From JANPCX01 sp050916095 (GTDB lineage Bacteria > Pseudomonadota > Gammaproteobacteria > Burkholderiales > Burkholderiaceae_C), in contig CP050901.1 in NCBI GenBank assembly GCA_050916095.1, positions 1,364,001 through 1,428,000 of the forward strand: DNA of 64,000 nt, in the 5' to 3' direction. The notes below the pieces were generated by a model that was not told where the DNA came from, did not search any database, and worked only from the letters and a program-made list of their open reading frames with translations. The translations under genes and the position numbers were made by a program. Positions 42,675-52,200 of this stretch are shown piece by piece. The stretch's first letter is position 1. Each line of letters begins with the position of its first letter.

Positions 42675-44669
42675 TCAGCGCGGACCGAGTTGCAGCAACG
42701 AGTCGAACAGAGACTGCGCAATCTGCAGCATCTTGGCAGCCGCTTGGTAGCTTTGCTGAAACTGAATCAAGCGGGCGGCTTCTTCGTCCAAGTTCACGCC
42801 AGAAAAACTGCTTTGCCTGGCCACCGCATCGGCTTCAATCGAGGCCGACTGATCGGCTGCCAGCAAACCACTTTGCACGCGCACGCCCACGTCGGCGAGC
42901 ACGCCGGCATAGGCATCGGTCGCATTGACGCCCTGGGAGATGGCGTCATTGGCTGCGGGTGTGGTCAGGCCATTGCCTGAACGCACCGCCCCAATCAAGC
43001 TCTGATCACGCAGCCCGAGTAAGGCGTTGGCGTTGCCGTTGTTGTTGGCTGGGTAGAGGGTTTCACCAACAGTGATGCTGTCGCCGCTTGCTGGTACGCC
43101 ATTGAGTTGCATCGACCAGCCGTTGAACGTGATGGCTTGGCCAGCGGTCCATGTGCCCGTGCCTGTTGTCACGACGGGAGGCGGCGTGGTGTTGTCAGTT
43201 TGCGTGAAGCTGTAGGCCCCCGTGCTGTTGGTGAAACTGATAGCCACCGAAATTTTTGGGTTGACGCTGTTGCTCACCACCTTGAGTTCAGCGATGCTGG
43301 CTGTTCCCGTGTTGGTGCTGCCCAATGCGGCGCTGACCGGTGACGCTGCCGCGATGCCGCGCGGATCGTCCAGCACGCGTTTCATGTCACGGGCCGCTGC
43401 GCTGACCGGTTGCAGCAGGAACTTGTCACCCACTGCCGGCGTGCCGCTGGTCAAGGTGATATTCAGACCGTCCACATTTCTATAGCCCGCAGCCAGTTGT
43501 GCTGCGCTCACGGTGACGGGCAAGGGGGCGCTTTGGTTGGACAGGCGGCTCAAGCGATAGTTGTTGCTGCCCAGGTACTCCAATTCGTAATCACTGGCTT
43601 GAACCAAGCTGGTGTTGTCGATGGAAACACCCACCACGCCTGTGCCCGTGTTCAAGTTGGAAGGTAGCGCACGGGGCGATCCCACCGACACGATGTCACT
43701 TCCGAAGTTGCGAGACAAATCCCAGCCTCGGGACTGCTGACCATTGAGCCCGCCGGCGATGCCCAGTGCCATTTGGCCCAGCTGGTTGCGTGCGCTGGTC
43801 AAGTCTTGGTTCTGGAACTGAAGCAGCCCGGCGATCGAGCCGCCGCCCAGAAGGGACGATGGGATGTTGGTCGTGACGCCCTTGTCTATCGTGCCGACCT
43901 GCACTTTCGTGCTGTCATAAGGGTCTGGCAACGTGGTCAGTGTGGCGGACTCGTTGCCAACGACCATTGGTTGTCCACCAGCAAAAAAAACACTGGTGCT
44001 GCCATCGTCCGCCGCAATCGTGCTGACTTGCAAAATTTTGCTCAGGTCGCTGATGGCCAAGTCGCGTTTGTCCAGCAAGTCATTGGGCGAGTGGCCCAGC
44101 CCCTTGGCGTTGGCGATGTTTTGGTTCAGCTCCGCAATTTGCCGCGCCAGTTCGTTGGCATTTTTCACGCTTACTCTGATGTCTTGGGCCACGCCGGCTT
44201 GCAGCGTGTCGAGTTGTTCTCCGGCTGTGCGAAAACGAGCGGACAGCTCTTGGGTGCGAGACAGCACCACTTGGCGGGCCGCAGTGTCTTGTGGTTGGTT
44301 GGATACATCCACAAACGAGTTGAAGAGTTGGCCAGCAGAGTAGCCCAGGCCCGCTTCACCTGTCGGGAACACTTTCTCCAACTGCCGCAGTTGCCCCGCG
44401 CGCGCGGCATCAGACGATGCAAGGGATCGGCTTGTTGCAGCCTCACGCACCAAAAACTCGTCGTGCTGCCGACTGACGGTTTTGACGTTCACGCCTTTGC
44501 CAAAAAAACCCGCGCCAGTGAACTGCCCGTTGGCGGTTTCCAGTTGAACTGTTTGCCGTGAGTAGCCCGGCGTATTGGCGTTGGCGATGTTGTTGCCCGT
44601 TGCTTGCAAAGCGGCGTAGTTCGCCGTCATGGCGCGCATGCCAATCGAGATGAGTGGAGAGGCGGTCAT
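42675..44669 (-). CDS. flgK: Flagellar hook-associated protein 1, FlgK
   Basis: The 664-residue product starts with the rod/hook motif LISIGMRAMTANYAALQATG and NNIANANTPGYSRQTV, and ends SGVNLDEEAARLIQFQQSYQ with AAKMLQIAQSLFDSLLQLG. It forms the first junction ring on the hook. The 200 bp before it hold two perfect hairpins. Confidence 0.96.
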   Translation of the reverse strand: MTASPLISIGMRAMTANYAALQATGNNIANANTPGYSRQTVQLETANGQFTGAGFFGKGVNVKTVSRQHDEFLVREAATSRSLASSDAARAGQLRQLEKVFPTGEAGLGYSAGQLFNSFVDVSNQPQDTAARQVVLSRTQELSARFRTAGEQLDTLQAGVAQDIRVSVKNANELARQIAELNQNIANAKGLGHSPNDLLDKRDLAISDLSKILQVSTIAADDGSTSVFFAGGQPMVVGNESATLTTLPDPYDSTKVQVGTIDKGVTTNIPSSLLGGGSIAGLLQFQNQDLTSARNQLGQMALGIAGGLNGQQSRGWDLSRNFGSDIVSVGSPRALPSNLNTGTGVVGVSIDNTSLVQASDYELEYLGSNNYRLSRLSNQSAPLPVTVSAAQLAAGYRNVDGLNITLTSGTPAVGDKFLLQPVSAAARDMKRVLDDPRGIAAASPVSAALGSTNTGTASIAELKVVSNSVNPKISVAISFTNSTGAYSFTQTDNTTPPPVVTTGTGTWTAGQAITFNGWSMQLNGVPASGDSITVGETLYPANNNGNANALLGLRDQSLIGAVRSGNGLTTPAANDAISQGVNATDAYAGVLADVGVRVQSGLLAADQSASIEADAVARQSSFSGVNLDEEAARLIQFQQSYQAAAKMLQIAQSLFDSLLQLGPR

Positions 44670-44748
44670 GATGTGTACTCCCCGCTTGCCGAGTACGGCA
44701 AGCCACCCTCCAAGAGGATCGGGCCTTGCTTGGGGCTGAGGCCGGACA

Positions 44749-44799
44749 CAGACAGTCCCTGCGGACTGTCTGTCGCTTGCTGAAGGCCATCAGCAAGCG
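44749..44799. promoter_or_regulatory. Two perfect adjacent hairpins between flgJ and flgK
   Basis: CAGACAGTCC-ctgc-GGACTGTCTG (44749-44772) and CGCTTGCTGA-aggcca-TCAGCAAGCG (44774-44799) are perfect 10-bp stems one base apart. No T run follows, so an intrinsic terminator is unlikely. They may set an mRNA processing or stability boundary, or regulate flgKL apart from flgB-J. Confidence 0.7.
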
Positions 44800-44869
44800 G
44801 CTGATGGCGGCCTGGCGCGGCGGCCCGGTCTGCTGTGGCAATTCGCATGGTTTTATCGCTCCATCAGGC

Positions 44870-45814
44870 TCAGGTCACCATCCGCTGCAAACGCAGCGTG
44901 GTGTTGATGACACGGCCGAGCTTTTCAGCGTAGGCAGGGTCGGTCGCGTAGCCAGCTTTTTGCAGGCCTTGTGCAAATCCCTCGGGCGTATTGGCTTGGG
45001 CCAGAACCGGCGCGTAGCGTGGGCTGTTTTGCATCAGACGGGCGTAGTCGTTGAAAGATTCTTCGTAGGACTTGTAGGCCCTGAACTTGGCCACGACCTT
45101 GCGCGGTTCGCCATTGATGTACTCGGTGGTCACGATCTCGGCCACGGGCCCCTTCCAACTGCCACCGGCTTTGATTCCGAATACGTTGAAAGAGGTGCTG
45201 CCGTCGGCATTCTTGATTTCACGCCGACCCCATCCCGACTCATGGGCCGCCTGCGCCACCATGAAACTGGCAGGTATGCCGGTGGCTGCTTCGGCCGACC
45301 GTGCAGCCTCGGTGTGTTGTTTGACGAAACTCAGTTGACGTTCCGTGTGCGAGCCTTGTACCGCAGGAGCGCTGACCTGCGGCTTCGACTCGGTTTGCTG
45401 AGGTTTGGTGGGTTGAAAAACGCCGGGGCTGCTTCCCCACTGCAGAGGCTTTAGTTCGATGTGGCCCGTGTCCGTGTTGGGGTTGGCAGCGCCCATTTGT
45501 CGCTCTATTTGCTTGACGATGGCCTGGCTCAGGCCACCGGGCAAGCCCGTCATTTGGCTGGCGAACTGGGTGTCCAGCATTTCCGTGCCCATCTTGGTGC
45601 CACTGTTTTCCAGCATCCCCGAAGACAGAGTGGCCTGGCGCATGCTTTTCATCAGCTCTTGCATGAAGAGGGCCTCGAACTGTTTGGCCACCGCCTGCAC
45701 GGCTGCTTTGGGGTCGCGGCTGGCGGTTGAGCGCAGGGATTCGATGCTGCGCACATCACCCGCCAGCGAAGGCGAGAGGTTGGTGCTCAGCGAGGATCCC
45801 AGTGGCGCTGTCAT
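44870..45814 (-). CDS. flgJ: Flagellar rod cap / peptidoglycan hydrolase FlgJ
   Basis: The 314-residue product has the N-terminal rod-cap domain (AVQAVAKQFEALFMQELMKS, GTEMLDTQFASQMTG), a Pro/Gln linker, and a C-terminal glucosaminidase domain with the catalytic Glu in AAHESGWGRRE and FNVFGIKAGGSWKG. It digests murein so that the rod can pass. Its ATG shares one base with the flgI stop. Confidence 0.95.
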   Translation of the reverse strand: MTAPLGSSLSTNLSPSLAGDVRSIESLRSTASRDPKAAVQAVAKQFEALFMQELMKSMRQATLSSGMLENSGTKMGTEMLDTQFASQMTGLPGGLSQAIVKQIERQMGAANPNTDTGHIELKPLQWGSSPGVFQPTKPQQTESKPQVSAPAVQGSHTERQLSFVKQHTEAARSAEAATGIPASFMVAQAAHESGWGRREIKNADGSTSFNVFGIKAGGSWKGPVAEIVTTEYINGEPRKVVAKFRAYKSYEESFNDYARLMQNSPRYAPVLAQANTPEGFAQGLQKAGYATDPAYAEKLGRVINTTLRLQRMVT

Positions 45815-47022
45815 CAGATCACCTCAATTTCGGCATTGAGCGCGCCAGCGGACTTCATGGCTTGCAATATGGCGAGCAAGTCTTGCGGCGTTGCGCCCAG
45901 TGTGTTGAGTGCTTTCACCACATCGGCCAACTGAGTTCCAGCAGGCATTTGAATCAAAGCGCCGGGCTGTTGGGAGATGGTGATGTCTGACTTTTCCGCC
46001 GCCACGGTTTGCCCTTGTGACAATGCCCCGGGTTGGCTGATGACGGGTGTGGTGCTGATGGTGACCGACAAGCTGCCATGGGCCACCGCACATGCTTTGA
46101 GCGTGACCGATTGATTCATCACCACCGAACCGGTGCGCGCGTTGACCACGACCTTGGCGGCGGGTGCGGCCAAGGTGACGGGCAGGTTCTCTATGTCGGC
46201 CAAAAAGCTGATGCGTTGATTGCCCGGTGGTGGCATGCTGACACGCACCACACGACCGTCAATGGCCTGTGCAACTTCCGACCCCATGCGGGTGTTGATC
46301 GCGCGGGCGACTTCGCGGGCGGTGTTGTAGTCGCTGGAAGCCAAGTCCAGTTGCATCACATCGCCTTGGTTCAAGGGGGTGGCGACGCTGCGCTCCACCG
46401 ACGCACCATCGGGAATTCGGCCTGCACTCAAGTGGTTGATTTGTACTTTGGATCCACCAGCTGAGGCGCCCGCGCCGCCCACAATCAAATTGCCTTGCGC
46501 CAGCGCGTAGATCTGACCATCCGCACCTTTGAGTGGGGTCGCAATCAAGGTGCCACCGCGTAAACTTTTGGCGTTGCCGAGGGACGATACGTTCACATCG
46601 ATGTTCTGCCCTGGCTGGGCAAAAGCGGGCAACTGCGCCGTCACCATCACCGCTGCCACATTCTTCAGTTGCATGTTGGTGCCAGGCGGAACAGTCACGC
46701 CCATTTGCTGCAACATCGCGTTGATGCTTTGGGTGGTGAAAGGCGTGGAGGTGGTTTGGTCGCCCGTGCCGTCCAGCCCGACAACGAGTCCGTACCCTAC
46801 CAAGGGGTTGCTGCGCACGCCCTGGATCGTGGCAACTTCTTTGATGCGCGTGGCGTGAGCGGGTGCCGGCCACCACATGGCAGCGCTGGCCAAAATGCCC
46901 GCCAGGAAGATCAAGACCCGGATGAGGCGGTCTGACTTCTCACCCGCTTGCTTGGTCGCGTCGTCGTGCCACGTGTGGTGGGGGTCGCCGAAGTTGTCTT
47001 GAAGAGGGTTCATGGGGTTCAT
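45814..47022 (-). CDS. flgI: Flagellar P-ring protein FlgI
   Basis: The product has a signal helix (RLIRVLIFLAGILASAAMWW ending HATRIKEVAT) and the FlgI core: IQGVRSNPLVGYGLVVGLDG, GDQTTSTPFTTQSINAMLQQ, ENLPVTLAAPAKVVVNARTG-like region, and LADVVKALNTLGATPQDLLA. A 30-residue hydrophilic extension precedes the signal helix from the first ATG; the true start could be later at a rare codon. It forms the periplasmic ring around the rod. Confidence 0.93.
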   Translation of the reverse strand: MNPMNPLQDNFGDPHHTWHDDATKQAGEKSDRLIRVLIFLAGILASAAMWWPAPAHATRIKEVATIQGVRSNPLVGYGLVVGLDGTGDQTTSTPFTTQSINAMLQQMGVTVPPGTNMQLKNVAAVMVTAQLPAFAQPGQNIDVNVSSLGNAKSLRGGTLIATPLKGADGQIYALAQGNLIVGGAGASAGGSKVQINHLSAGRIPDGASVERSVATPLNQGDVMQLDLASSDYNTAREVARAINTRMGSEVAQAIDGRVVRVSMPPPGNQRISFLADIENLPVTLAAPAAKVVVNARTGSVVMNQSVTLKACAVAHGSLSVTISTTPVISQPGALSQGQTVAAEKSDITISQQPGALIQMPAGTQLADVVKALNTLGATPQDLLAILQAMKSAGALNAEIEVI

Positions 47023-47050
47023 CCGCTGGATGAACCTATTTTCAAGAAAC

Positions 47051-47728
47051 TTAAATCGGCAGAACGTTTAAAAAGAACCGTGACAACCAGCCTATTCCTT
47101 GGGCTTCGGCCTGCTGGCCGCGTCCGCGGTGCTCAATGCGCACATTGGCAATCTGAGCCGAGGCCACGGAGTTGCCGGGTTGAATAGCCCTGGGGTCCAC
47201 CTGACCGGAAAAACGCAGCACATCCACGTTGTGGTTCACGCCAATTTGTTTTTCACCGGCAATGACGAGGTGGCCGTTGGGCAGCACCTCAATCACGGTG
47301 GCGGTGATCACGCCCGAGAAGTTATTGGTGTTCTCCGTGCTGCCCTTGCCTTCAAAGGTGTTGGACGAGCTGCCAGAGGCCGTGGCGCGCGCGAATGCCT
47401 TGGGCGAGACAAAGGGCAGGGCGCTGACACCGGCCGAGAGCTTGCCGCCTTTGTCGATGGAGCTGGTGCTGCTTTGGCTGGCAGAAACTTTCTCCACGAT
47501 CTGGACGGTCAGTGCATCACCGATCAAGCGGGCGCGATGGTCCTCAAACAAAGGGCGGTACTGGCTGGCTTGAAAGATTGATCCATTGCTCACCGCCGGG
47601 GTTTCGACGACGGCGGGTCGGGCCGATGTGGGCCCTTTCATGTCAACCGGGGGCGGAGAGTTCATGATCTGGCAACCGCAAAGCAGCGAGGACGCAATCA
47701 TCATCAATGCAAGATTTTTCATGGACAT
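47051..47728 (-). CDS. flgH: Flagellar L-ring lipoprotein FlgH
   Basis: The 225-residue product has a lipobox LLCGC within MIASSLLCGCQIMNSPPPVD, then FQASQYRPLFEDHRARLIGD, VQIVEKVSASQSSTSSIDKG, and the end QPGNSVASAQIANVRIEHRG with IGWLSRFFLNVLPI. It is the outer-membrane bushing. It begins 20 bp after flgG. Confidence 0.95.
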   Translation of the reverse strand: MSMKNLALMMIASSLLCGCQIMNSPPPVDMKGPTSARPAVVETPAVSNGSIFQASQYRPLFEDHRARLIGDALTVQIVEKVSASQSSTSSIDKGGKLSAGVSALPFVSPKAFARATASGSSSNTFEGKGSTENTNNFSGVITATVIEVLPNGHLVIAGEKQIGVNHNVDVLRFSGQVDPRAIQPGNSVASAQIANVRIEHRGRGQQAEAQGIGWLSRFFLNVLPI

Positions 47729-47748
47729 CTCTCAGGTATCAAACGAGG

Positions 47749-48531
47749 TTAGATCTGGCTCAGTTTTTGCAGCATTTGGTCTGAGGTTTGAATGGCCTTG
47801 GAATTGAGCTCATAAGCACGCTGGGTTTGAATCATGGCCACCAACTCCTCCACCACGTTGACATTGGAGGTTTCTACAAAACCTTGGGTCATGGCACCCA
47901 TGCCGTTTTGGCCCGGTGCGCCGGTGGAAGCGGCGCCCGAAGCGGCTGTTTCAGTGAAGATGTTTTGGCCGCGCGGCTCCAAACCGGCCGGGTTCACAAA
48001 ATTGGCGAGTTGCAGCTGCCCGACCGCTTGGGGCGCTGTTTGGCCTGCGATGGACACGCTGACGGTGCCGTCCGCGCCCACGGTGATGCCCTGCGCGCCA
48101 GCAGGAATCGTGATGCCCGGCGACACCACTTCACCATTGTTCGTGACCAGTTGCCCTTGCGGACTGACTTGGAACGAACCATCGCGGGTGTAGCCCGTGG
48201 TGCCATCAGCCAGTTGAACTTGAAAGAAGCCTTGCCCGCGGACTGCCAAGTCCAGCGAGTTGCCGGTTTGTTGCAAACTTCCCTGGCTGAACATGCGCGA
48301 GGTGGCGACGGCGCGTGTGCCCAAACCGACTTGCAGTCCGGTGGGCAGGATCGCTTGTTCCGTGTTGTTGGCACCGGCTTGACGCAGGTTTTGGTACATC
48401 AGGTCTTCAAACACCGCGTGTGAGCGTTTGTAGCCATTGGTGGCGACGTTGGCCAGGTTGTTGGAGATGGTGTCCAGCTTGGTTTGCTGGGCTTCCATGC
48501 CGGTTTTGGAGATCCACAGGGAGCGCATCAT
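47749..48531 (-). CDS. flgG: Flagellar distal rod protein FlgG
   Basis: From MMRSLWISKTGMEAQQTKLD the product has the expected 260 residues, with TISNNLANVATNGYKRSHAV, VGLGTRAVATSRMFSQGSLQ and the C-terminal ETSNVNVVEELVAMIQTQRA. The frame is open further upstream, into a dispersed repeat, but these residues are not FlgG. Confidence 0.96.
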   Translation of the reverse strand: MMRSLWISKTGMEAQQTKLDTISNNLANVATNGYKRSHAVFEDLMYQNLRQAGANNTEQAILPTGLQVGLGTRAVATSRMFSQGSLQQTGNSLDLAVRGQGFFQVQLADGTTGYTRDGSFQVSPQGQLVTNNGEVVSPGITIPAGAQGITVGADGTVSVSIAGQTAPQAVGQLQLANFVNPAGLEPRGQNIFTETAASGAASTGAPGQNGMGAMTQGFVETSNVNVVEELVAMIQTQRAYELNSKAIQTSDQMLQKLSQI

Positions 48532-48580
48532 GATGAGGGTCCTTTGCGTGTTGAGTGTCCCAGGAGACATGACCACCAAC

Positions 48581-48652
48581 CCGTTCGGGCTGAGCTTGTC
48601 GAAGCCAGCGCGTGCCACGCTGATGGGCCTTCGACAGGCTCAGGTCGAACGG
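48581..48652. repeat. Dispersed inverted repeat between flgF and flgG
   Basis: The arms ccgttcgggctgagcttgtc and the complementary gacaggctcaggtcgaacgg enclose 72 bp in the flgF-flgG spacer. It is the same family as the repeats at 23700 and 52063. Confidence 0.8.
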
Positions 48653-48692
48653 ACCGGGCGGGGCGGTTTCCGAGTATGAAAAACATCAGTTC

Positions 48693-49418
48693 TTATCCAT
48701 TCAACGACAACAACTGCGCCGACGATTTTTCATTGGCTTCGGCGGTTTGCAGCATCTTCATTTGCGTTTCAAACTGGCGCGCCGCTGCAATCATGGCCAC
48801 CATGGTTTCTACCGGGCTGACGTTGGAGCCTTCTAGCGCTGAAGGTTGAATACGGGCAGTCGCGTCAGCAGGCAGATCGCCTTCTGCTGCGCGGAACAAC
48901 CCGTCTTCACCGCGTGTAAGTGCCGCCTCGGGCGTGACCAGTTTGAGCCTTCCCACAGCCGTAGAGCGGCCGTTGACCGTGCTGCTCACCGTGCCGTCGC
49001 TGCCAAAACTCACCTCGCTGTTGGCGGGCACCTGAATCGGGCCGCCGTCGCCCATCACGGGTAGACCACTGCGGGTCACCAAGGCACCATCGCTGCTGAC
49101 TTCAAATCCACCTGCGCGGGTGTAGGCCTCGGTGCCGTCCAGCGCTTGAACCGCGAACCACGATTTGCCATGTGCCGCCACGTCCAGGTTGCGCCCGGTG
49201 TTGGTGATGACCCCTGGCGCGTTGTCATACCCTGGCGTGGTTTCCAGCGCATAAACACGGGTACTGGCACCGCTGCCCTGTACAGGCACCGCACGAAACG
49301 CCTGCAGTTCGGCACGAAAACCGACAGTAGACACATTGGCCAGGTTGTTGGCCAGCGTATCTTGCCGCTGCATGGTGGCTTTGGCGCCCGCCATGGAGAG
49401 ATAGATCATGCGGTCCAT
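48693..49418 (-). CDS. flgF: Flagellar proximal rod protein FlgF
   Basis: The 241-residue product begins MDRMIYLSMAGAKATMQRQD with TLANNLANVSTVGFRAELQA, has the central hook-basal fold (YTRAGGFEVSSDGALVTRSG) and ends SNVSPVETMVAMIAAARQFE. It belongs to the inner rod. Confidence 0.95.
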   Translation of the reverse strand: MDRMIYLSMAGAKATMQRQDTLANNLANVSTVGFRAELQAFRAVPVQGSGASTRVYALETTPGYDNAPGVITNTGRNLDVAAHGKSWFAVQALDGTEAYTRAGGFEVSSDGALVTRSGLPVMGDGGPIQVPANSEVSFGSDGTVSSTVNGRSTAVGRLKLVTPEAALTRGEDGLFRAAEGDLPADATARIQPSALEGSNVSPVETMVAMIAAARQFETQMKMLQTAEANEKSSAQLLSLNG

Positions 49419-49457
49419 GTCAGTGCTCCTTGTTGGTCCTGAGGCTCAACGTCCTCA

Positions 49458-50894
49458 TCACCTCAAGTTCACCAAGGTTTGCAGCACCTGGTCTTGGGTT
49501 TTGATGGTTTGCGCGTTCGCTTGGTAAGCGCGCTGCGCGGTGATCATGCTGACCAGCTCGGCGGTCAAGTCCACGTTGGACTCTTCCAGGGCACCCGATT
49601 GCAGTGCCCCCATGCCGCCGTTGCCCGCGATGTTCAAAATGGGCTCGCCCGACGCGAATGTGCTGGCCCAGGCGTTGCCACCCACAGGTTGTAGACCTTG
49701 TGGATTGCGAAAGTTGGCCAGTTCCAACTGACCGGCCGCACGTGTGACGCCATTGGAGTAACGAGCCATCAGGGTGCCATTGGCTGAGACGCTCACACCC
49801 GCTAAATCGCCGGGGCGATTGCCGTTTTGAGATAAATCGGTCACACCAAAAGCGGCGGCATATTGGGTGACTTTTGACAGATCCAGCACGATGCCACTGA
49901 GCTCGTTGGTTGTCGTGACGCCGTCTTTCAGTGTCAAGGAGGGAATGTTGGTGAACACGCCCTTGGCATCGGCCTCTTCTGTGTCTGTGACGGTGCCGGT
50001 GGGCGTTGGTGCGGTGTGAAAGGTGACATATCCGGGCACTGCCGGTGACGCCGTGGAATCGCCTCCCGTGGGGTTGCCTCCATCGGTGGGAAAGCTGATG
50101 GTGGCGACGGGCAAAGGGGTCACAGCCGTCGCAGGTGCCACAGGCGCTGTTCCCAACAGTGTTTCTTTATTCGCGGTGGCGTACACATCCCAAGTGTTGT
50201 TGCCGACCTTCTGAAAGTAGTAAGTCACGGGGATGCCGCGCCCGTTGGAGTCGTACGCCGTCATCGAGGTGGAGTTGTTGTAGGTGGTGGGATCGTTGAA
50301 GTCGATCGCAATGGGCACCGGTGGCGTGGCGGCGGGCAATTGAATCTTGGCCGGCAACCTGGAATCCAGATTGAACTGCATGCCCATCGTCGTGGTGGCG
50401 CTGGCTTTGATGCCGCCCGTGGGCAATTGCAGTGGAACGGTTTTGCTGGTGTCCAGTGCCCCAGTGCCGTCGGCCCCGTAGCCCAACAGCACTTGCCCTT
50501 GGTTGTTGACGATGTAGCCCTGTTTGTCAGTTTTGAACTCACCGTTGCGGCTGTATTGCGGCACACCGTCCAGCCTCGGTGCCGTCAGCGAAGCGGTGTC
50601 CGTGCTGCGCACCACATTGGAGACTTGAAAAAAACCTTGCCCATTGATGGCAATGTCCAGCGGGTTGTCAGTGGCGGTGATGTTGCCTTGAGTGAACTGC
50701 TGAGACACCGCCGCCAACGACACGCCAATACCCACGCTGTTCGCGGTGCCACTGGCGGCGTTGGCATACATCTCGGAAAACTCTGCCCGTGCGGCTTTGG
50801 CACCGAAGGTGTTGGCATTGGCAATGTTGTTGCCAATGACTTCGAGGTTTTTGGCCGTGGTGTTCAGACCGGATAGACCTTGTTGGAAGCTCAT
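49458..50894 (-). CDS. flgE: Flagellar hook protein FlgE
   Basis: The 478-residue product begins MSFQQGLSGLNTTAKNLEVI with GNNIANANTFGAKAARAEFS, has the hook D-domains in the centre, and ends ALEESNVDLTAELVSMITAQ with RAYQANAQTIKTQDQVLQTL. It builds the hook on FlgD scaffolding and is preceded by flgD at 46 bp. Confidence 0.96.
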   Translation of the reverse strand: MSFQQGLSGLNTTAKNLEVIGNNIANANTFGAKAARAEFSEMYANAASGTANSVGIGVSLAAVSQQFTQGNITATDNPLDIAINGQGFFQVSNVVRSTDTASLTAPRLDGVPQYSRNGEFKTDKQGYIVNNQGQVLLGYGADGTGALDTSKTVPLQLPTGGIKASATTTMGMQFNLDSRLPAKIQLPAATPPVPIAIDFNDPTTYNNSTSMTAYDSNGRGIPVTYYFQKVGNNTWDVYATANKETLLGTAPVAPATAVTPLPVATISFPTDGGNPTGGDSTASPAVPGYVTFHTAPTPTGTVTDTEEADAKGVFTNIPSLTLKDGVTTTNELSGIVLDLSKVTQYAAAFGVTDLSQNGNRPGDLAGVSVSANGTLMARYSNGVTRAAGQLELANFRNPQGLQPVGGNAWASTFASGEPILNIAGNGGMGALQSGALEESNVDLTAELVSMITAQRAYQANAQTIKTQDQVLQTLVNLR

Positions 50895-50939
50895 GGTGGT
50901 GTCCTTCGTTGGGGTTGAGGTCAGGGTGGACGGTGGGTT

Positions 50940-51578
50940 TCAATTGAAGGCGAGAACGTCGCCGTAGGCCACTTGTCCGCTGTTTTGAAGTTGCAGATTG
51001 ATGGTGCTGCCTGCGGTGCTGACGGCATCGACCCGGTCTCGCATCAATGTGGTGTTGCTCACTGGGTTGGCGCCCGAGAGTGCAATCACACGAAAGCTCA
51101 AGTTGTTGTCGTTGGTGTTCTTGCCAGCGGGCCAGTTGAAGCTGCTCATGCCGCTGCTTTGTGCGCCGAGGTTCATGGTGTCCAGCACCACACCACCAGA
51201 GGACAAGATCTCAATCTTCACGTTGTCGGCCGCGCTGTCCAGTTGAAAACCGCCTTGGCCAATACCGTCGTTGATATCCAATCGGTTGCCTGGCACCACC
51301 ACATCACGGCCCACCAAACTCGTGCTTTGCATGGCCTGCAATTGGGTGAATTGACCAGACAGGTTTTCCACGGTGGTATTGAGTTTTTCAATCCCGTTGA
51401 CCGTATTGATCTGAGCCATTTGGCTCGTGACCTGGGCGTTGTCCATGGGATTGAGCGGGTCTTGGTTTTGCATTTGAGCGACCAAGAGCTTGAGGAAACG
51501 GTCCGACGAGCCCGCATCGTCTTTTTTGGCGGTGCTCGTGGTGGTCGTGGTGGTGGAACTGACGGCGCTAACGGTCAT
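50940..51578 (-). CDS. flgD: Flagellar hook assembly scaffold FlgD
   Basis: The 212-residue product has a Ser/Thr-rich start, then the FlgD signature DRFLKLLVAQMQNQDPLNPM with DNAQVTSQMAQINTVNGIEK and a FlgD Ig/tudor-like C-terminal region (SLVGRDVVVPGNRLDIND). It caps the growing hook and is lost on maturation. Confidence 0.95.
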   Translation of the reverse strand: MTVSAVSSTTTTTTSTAKKDDAGSSDRFLKLLVAQMQNQDPLNPMDNAQVTSQMAQINTVNGIEKLNTTVENLSGQFTQLQAMQSTSLVGRDVVVPGNRLDINDGIGQGGFQLDSAADNVKIEILSSGGVVLDTMNLGAQSSGMSSFNWPAGKNTNDNNLSFRVIALSGANPVSNTTLMRDRVDAVSTAGSTINLQLQNSGQVAYGDVLAFN

Positions 51579-51593
51579 GATTCGGCTCCTTCA

Positions 51594-52010
51594 TCAAGTG
51601 CCAAGTTGCAAGGTTTTGAGCAACAGGCTTTTGGCTGTGTTCATCACCTCGATGTTGTTTTGGTAGGAACGCGAGGCCGAGATCATGTTGACCATCTCCT
51701 CCACCGGGTTCACGTTGCTGTAGGTCACATAACCATTGGCGTCGGCCTGCGGATGCTGCGGGTCCAGCGCTCGGCGGCCCGGCGCGTCGTTTTCTGAGAT
51801 GGTGCTCACGCGCACACCCGCGCTGGTGGCGTCATCGGCTTTTGCCCCGAGCAATTGGGTCTGAAAAGTGACTTGCCTGGCCTTGTAAGCCTTGCCATCT
51901 GGCCCCGCCACCGTGTCGGCGTTGGCCAAGTTGGAGGCCACCACATTCAGGCGCTGGCTTTGCGCACTCACTGCACTGCCCGAGACGTTGAAGATGTTCA
52001 ACATGGTCAT
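51594..52010 (-). CDS. flgC: Flagellar proximal rod protein FlgC
   Basis: The start MTMLNIFNVSGSAVSAQSQR is fixed by GGAGG seven bases upstream and gives 138 residues. Typical features are LNVVASNLANADTVAGPDGK, YVTYSNVNPVEEMVNMISAS and RSYQNNIEVMNTAKSLLLKT. It is a rod subunit acting with FlgB and FlgF. Confidence 0.96.
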   Translation of the reverse strand: MTMLNIFNVSGSAVSAQSQRLNVVASNLANADTVAGPDGKAYKARQVTFQTQLLGAKADDATSAGVRVSTISENDAPGRRALDPQHPQADANGYVTYSNVNPVEEMVNMISASRSYQNNIEVMNTAKSLLLKTLQLGT

Positions 52011-52062
52011 GACAAAACCTCCGTTGACTTGTTGAGGGTTAGATAAGCCGCGACACCACACA

Positions 52063-52158
52063 CCGATCTGGCTGAGCCTGTCGAAGCCAGCGCATGCCTC
52101 GGTGCAGGCCCTTCGACAGGTCTTGTCCTGAGCCCCGCCGAAGGGTCATGGCGAACGG
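52063..52158. repeat. Dispersed inverted repeat between flgB and flgC
   Basis: The core ctggctgagcctgtcgaagc pairs with cttcgacaggtcttgtcctg..gcgaacgg; the right arm appears partly duplicated (ccgccgaagggtcatggcga). It occupies most of the 190-bp flgB-flgC spacer. Confidence 0.75.
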
Positions 52159-52200
52159 GCTGCAGGTTGTCCTGAATCAGGTAAACGTCAATCAGCATGC

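Noticed and set aside
44749..44799. The flgJ-flgK hairpin pair as an ANTAR target
   Set aside because: One loop has four bases, and the six-base loop of the other lacks G at position 4 on either strand, so neither fits the known ANTAR loop rule.
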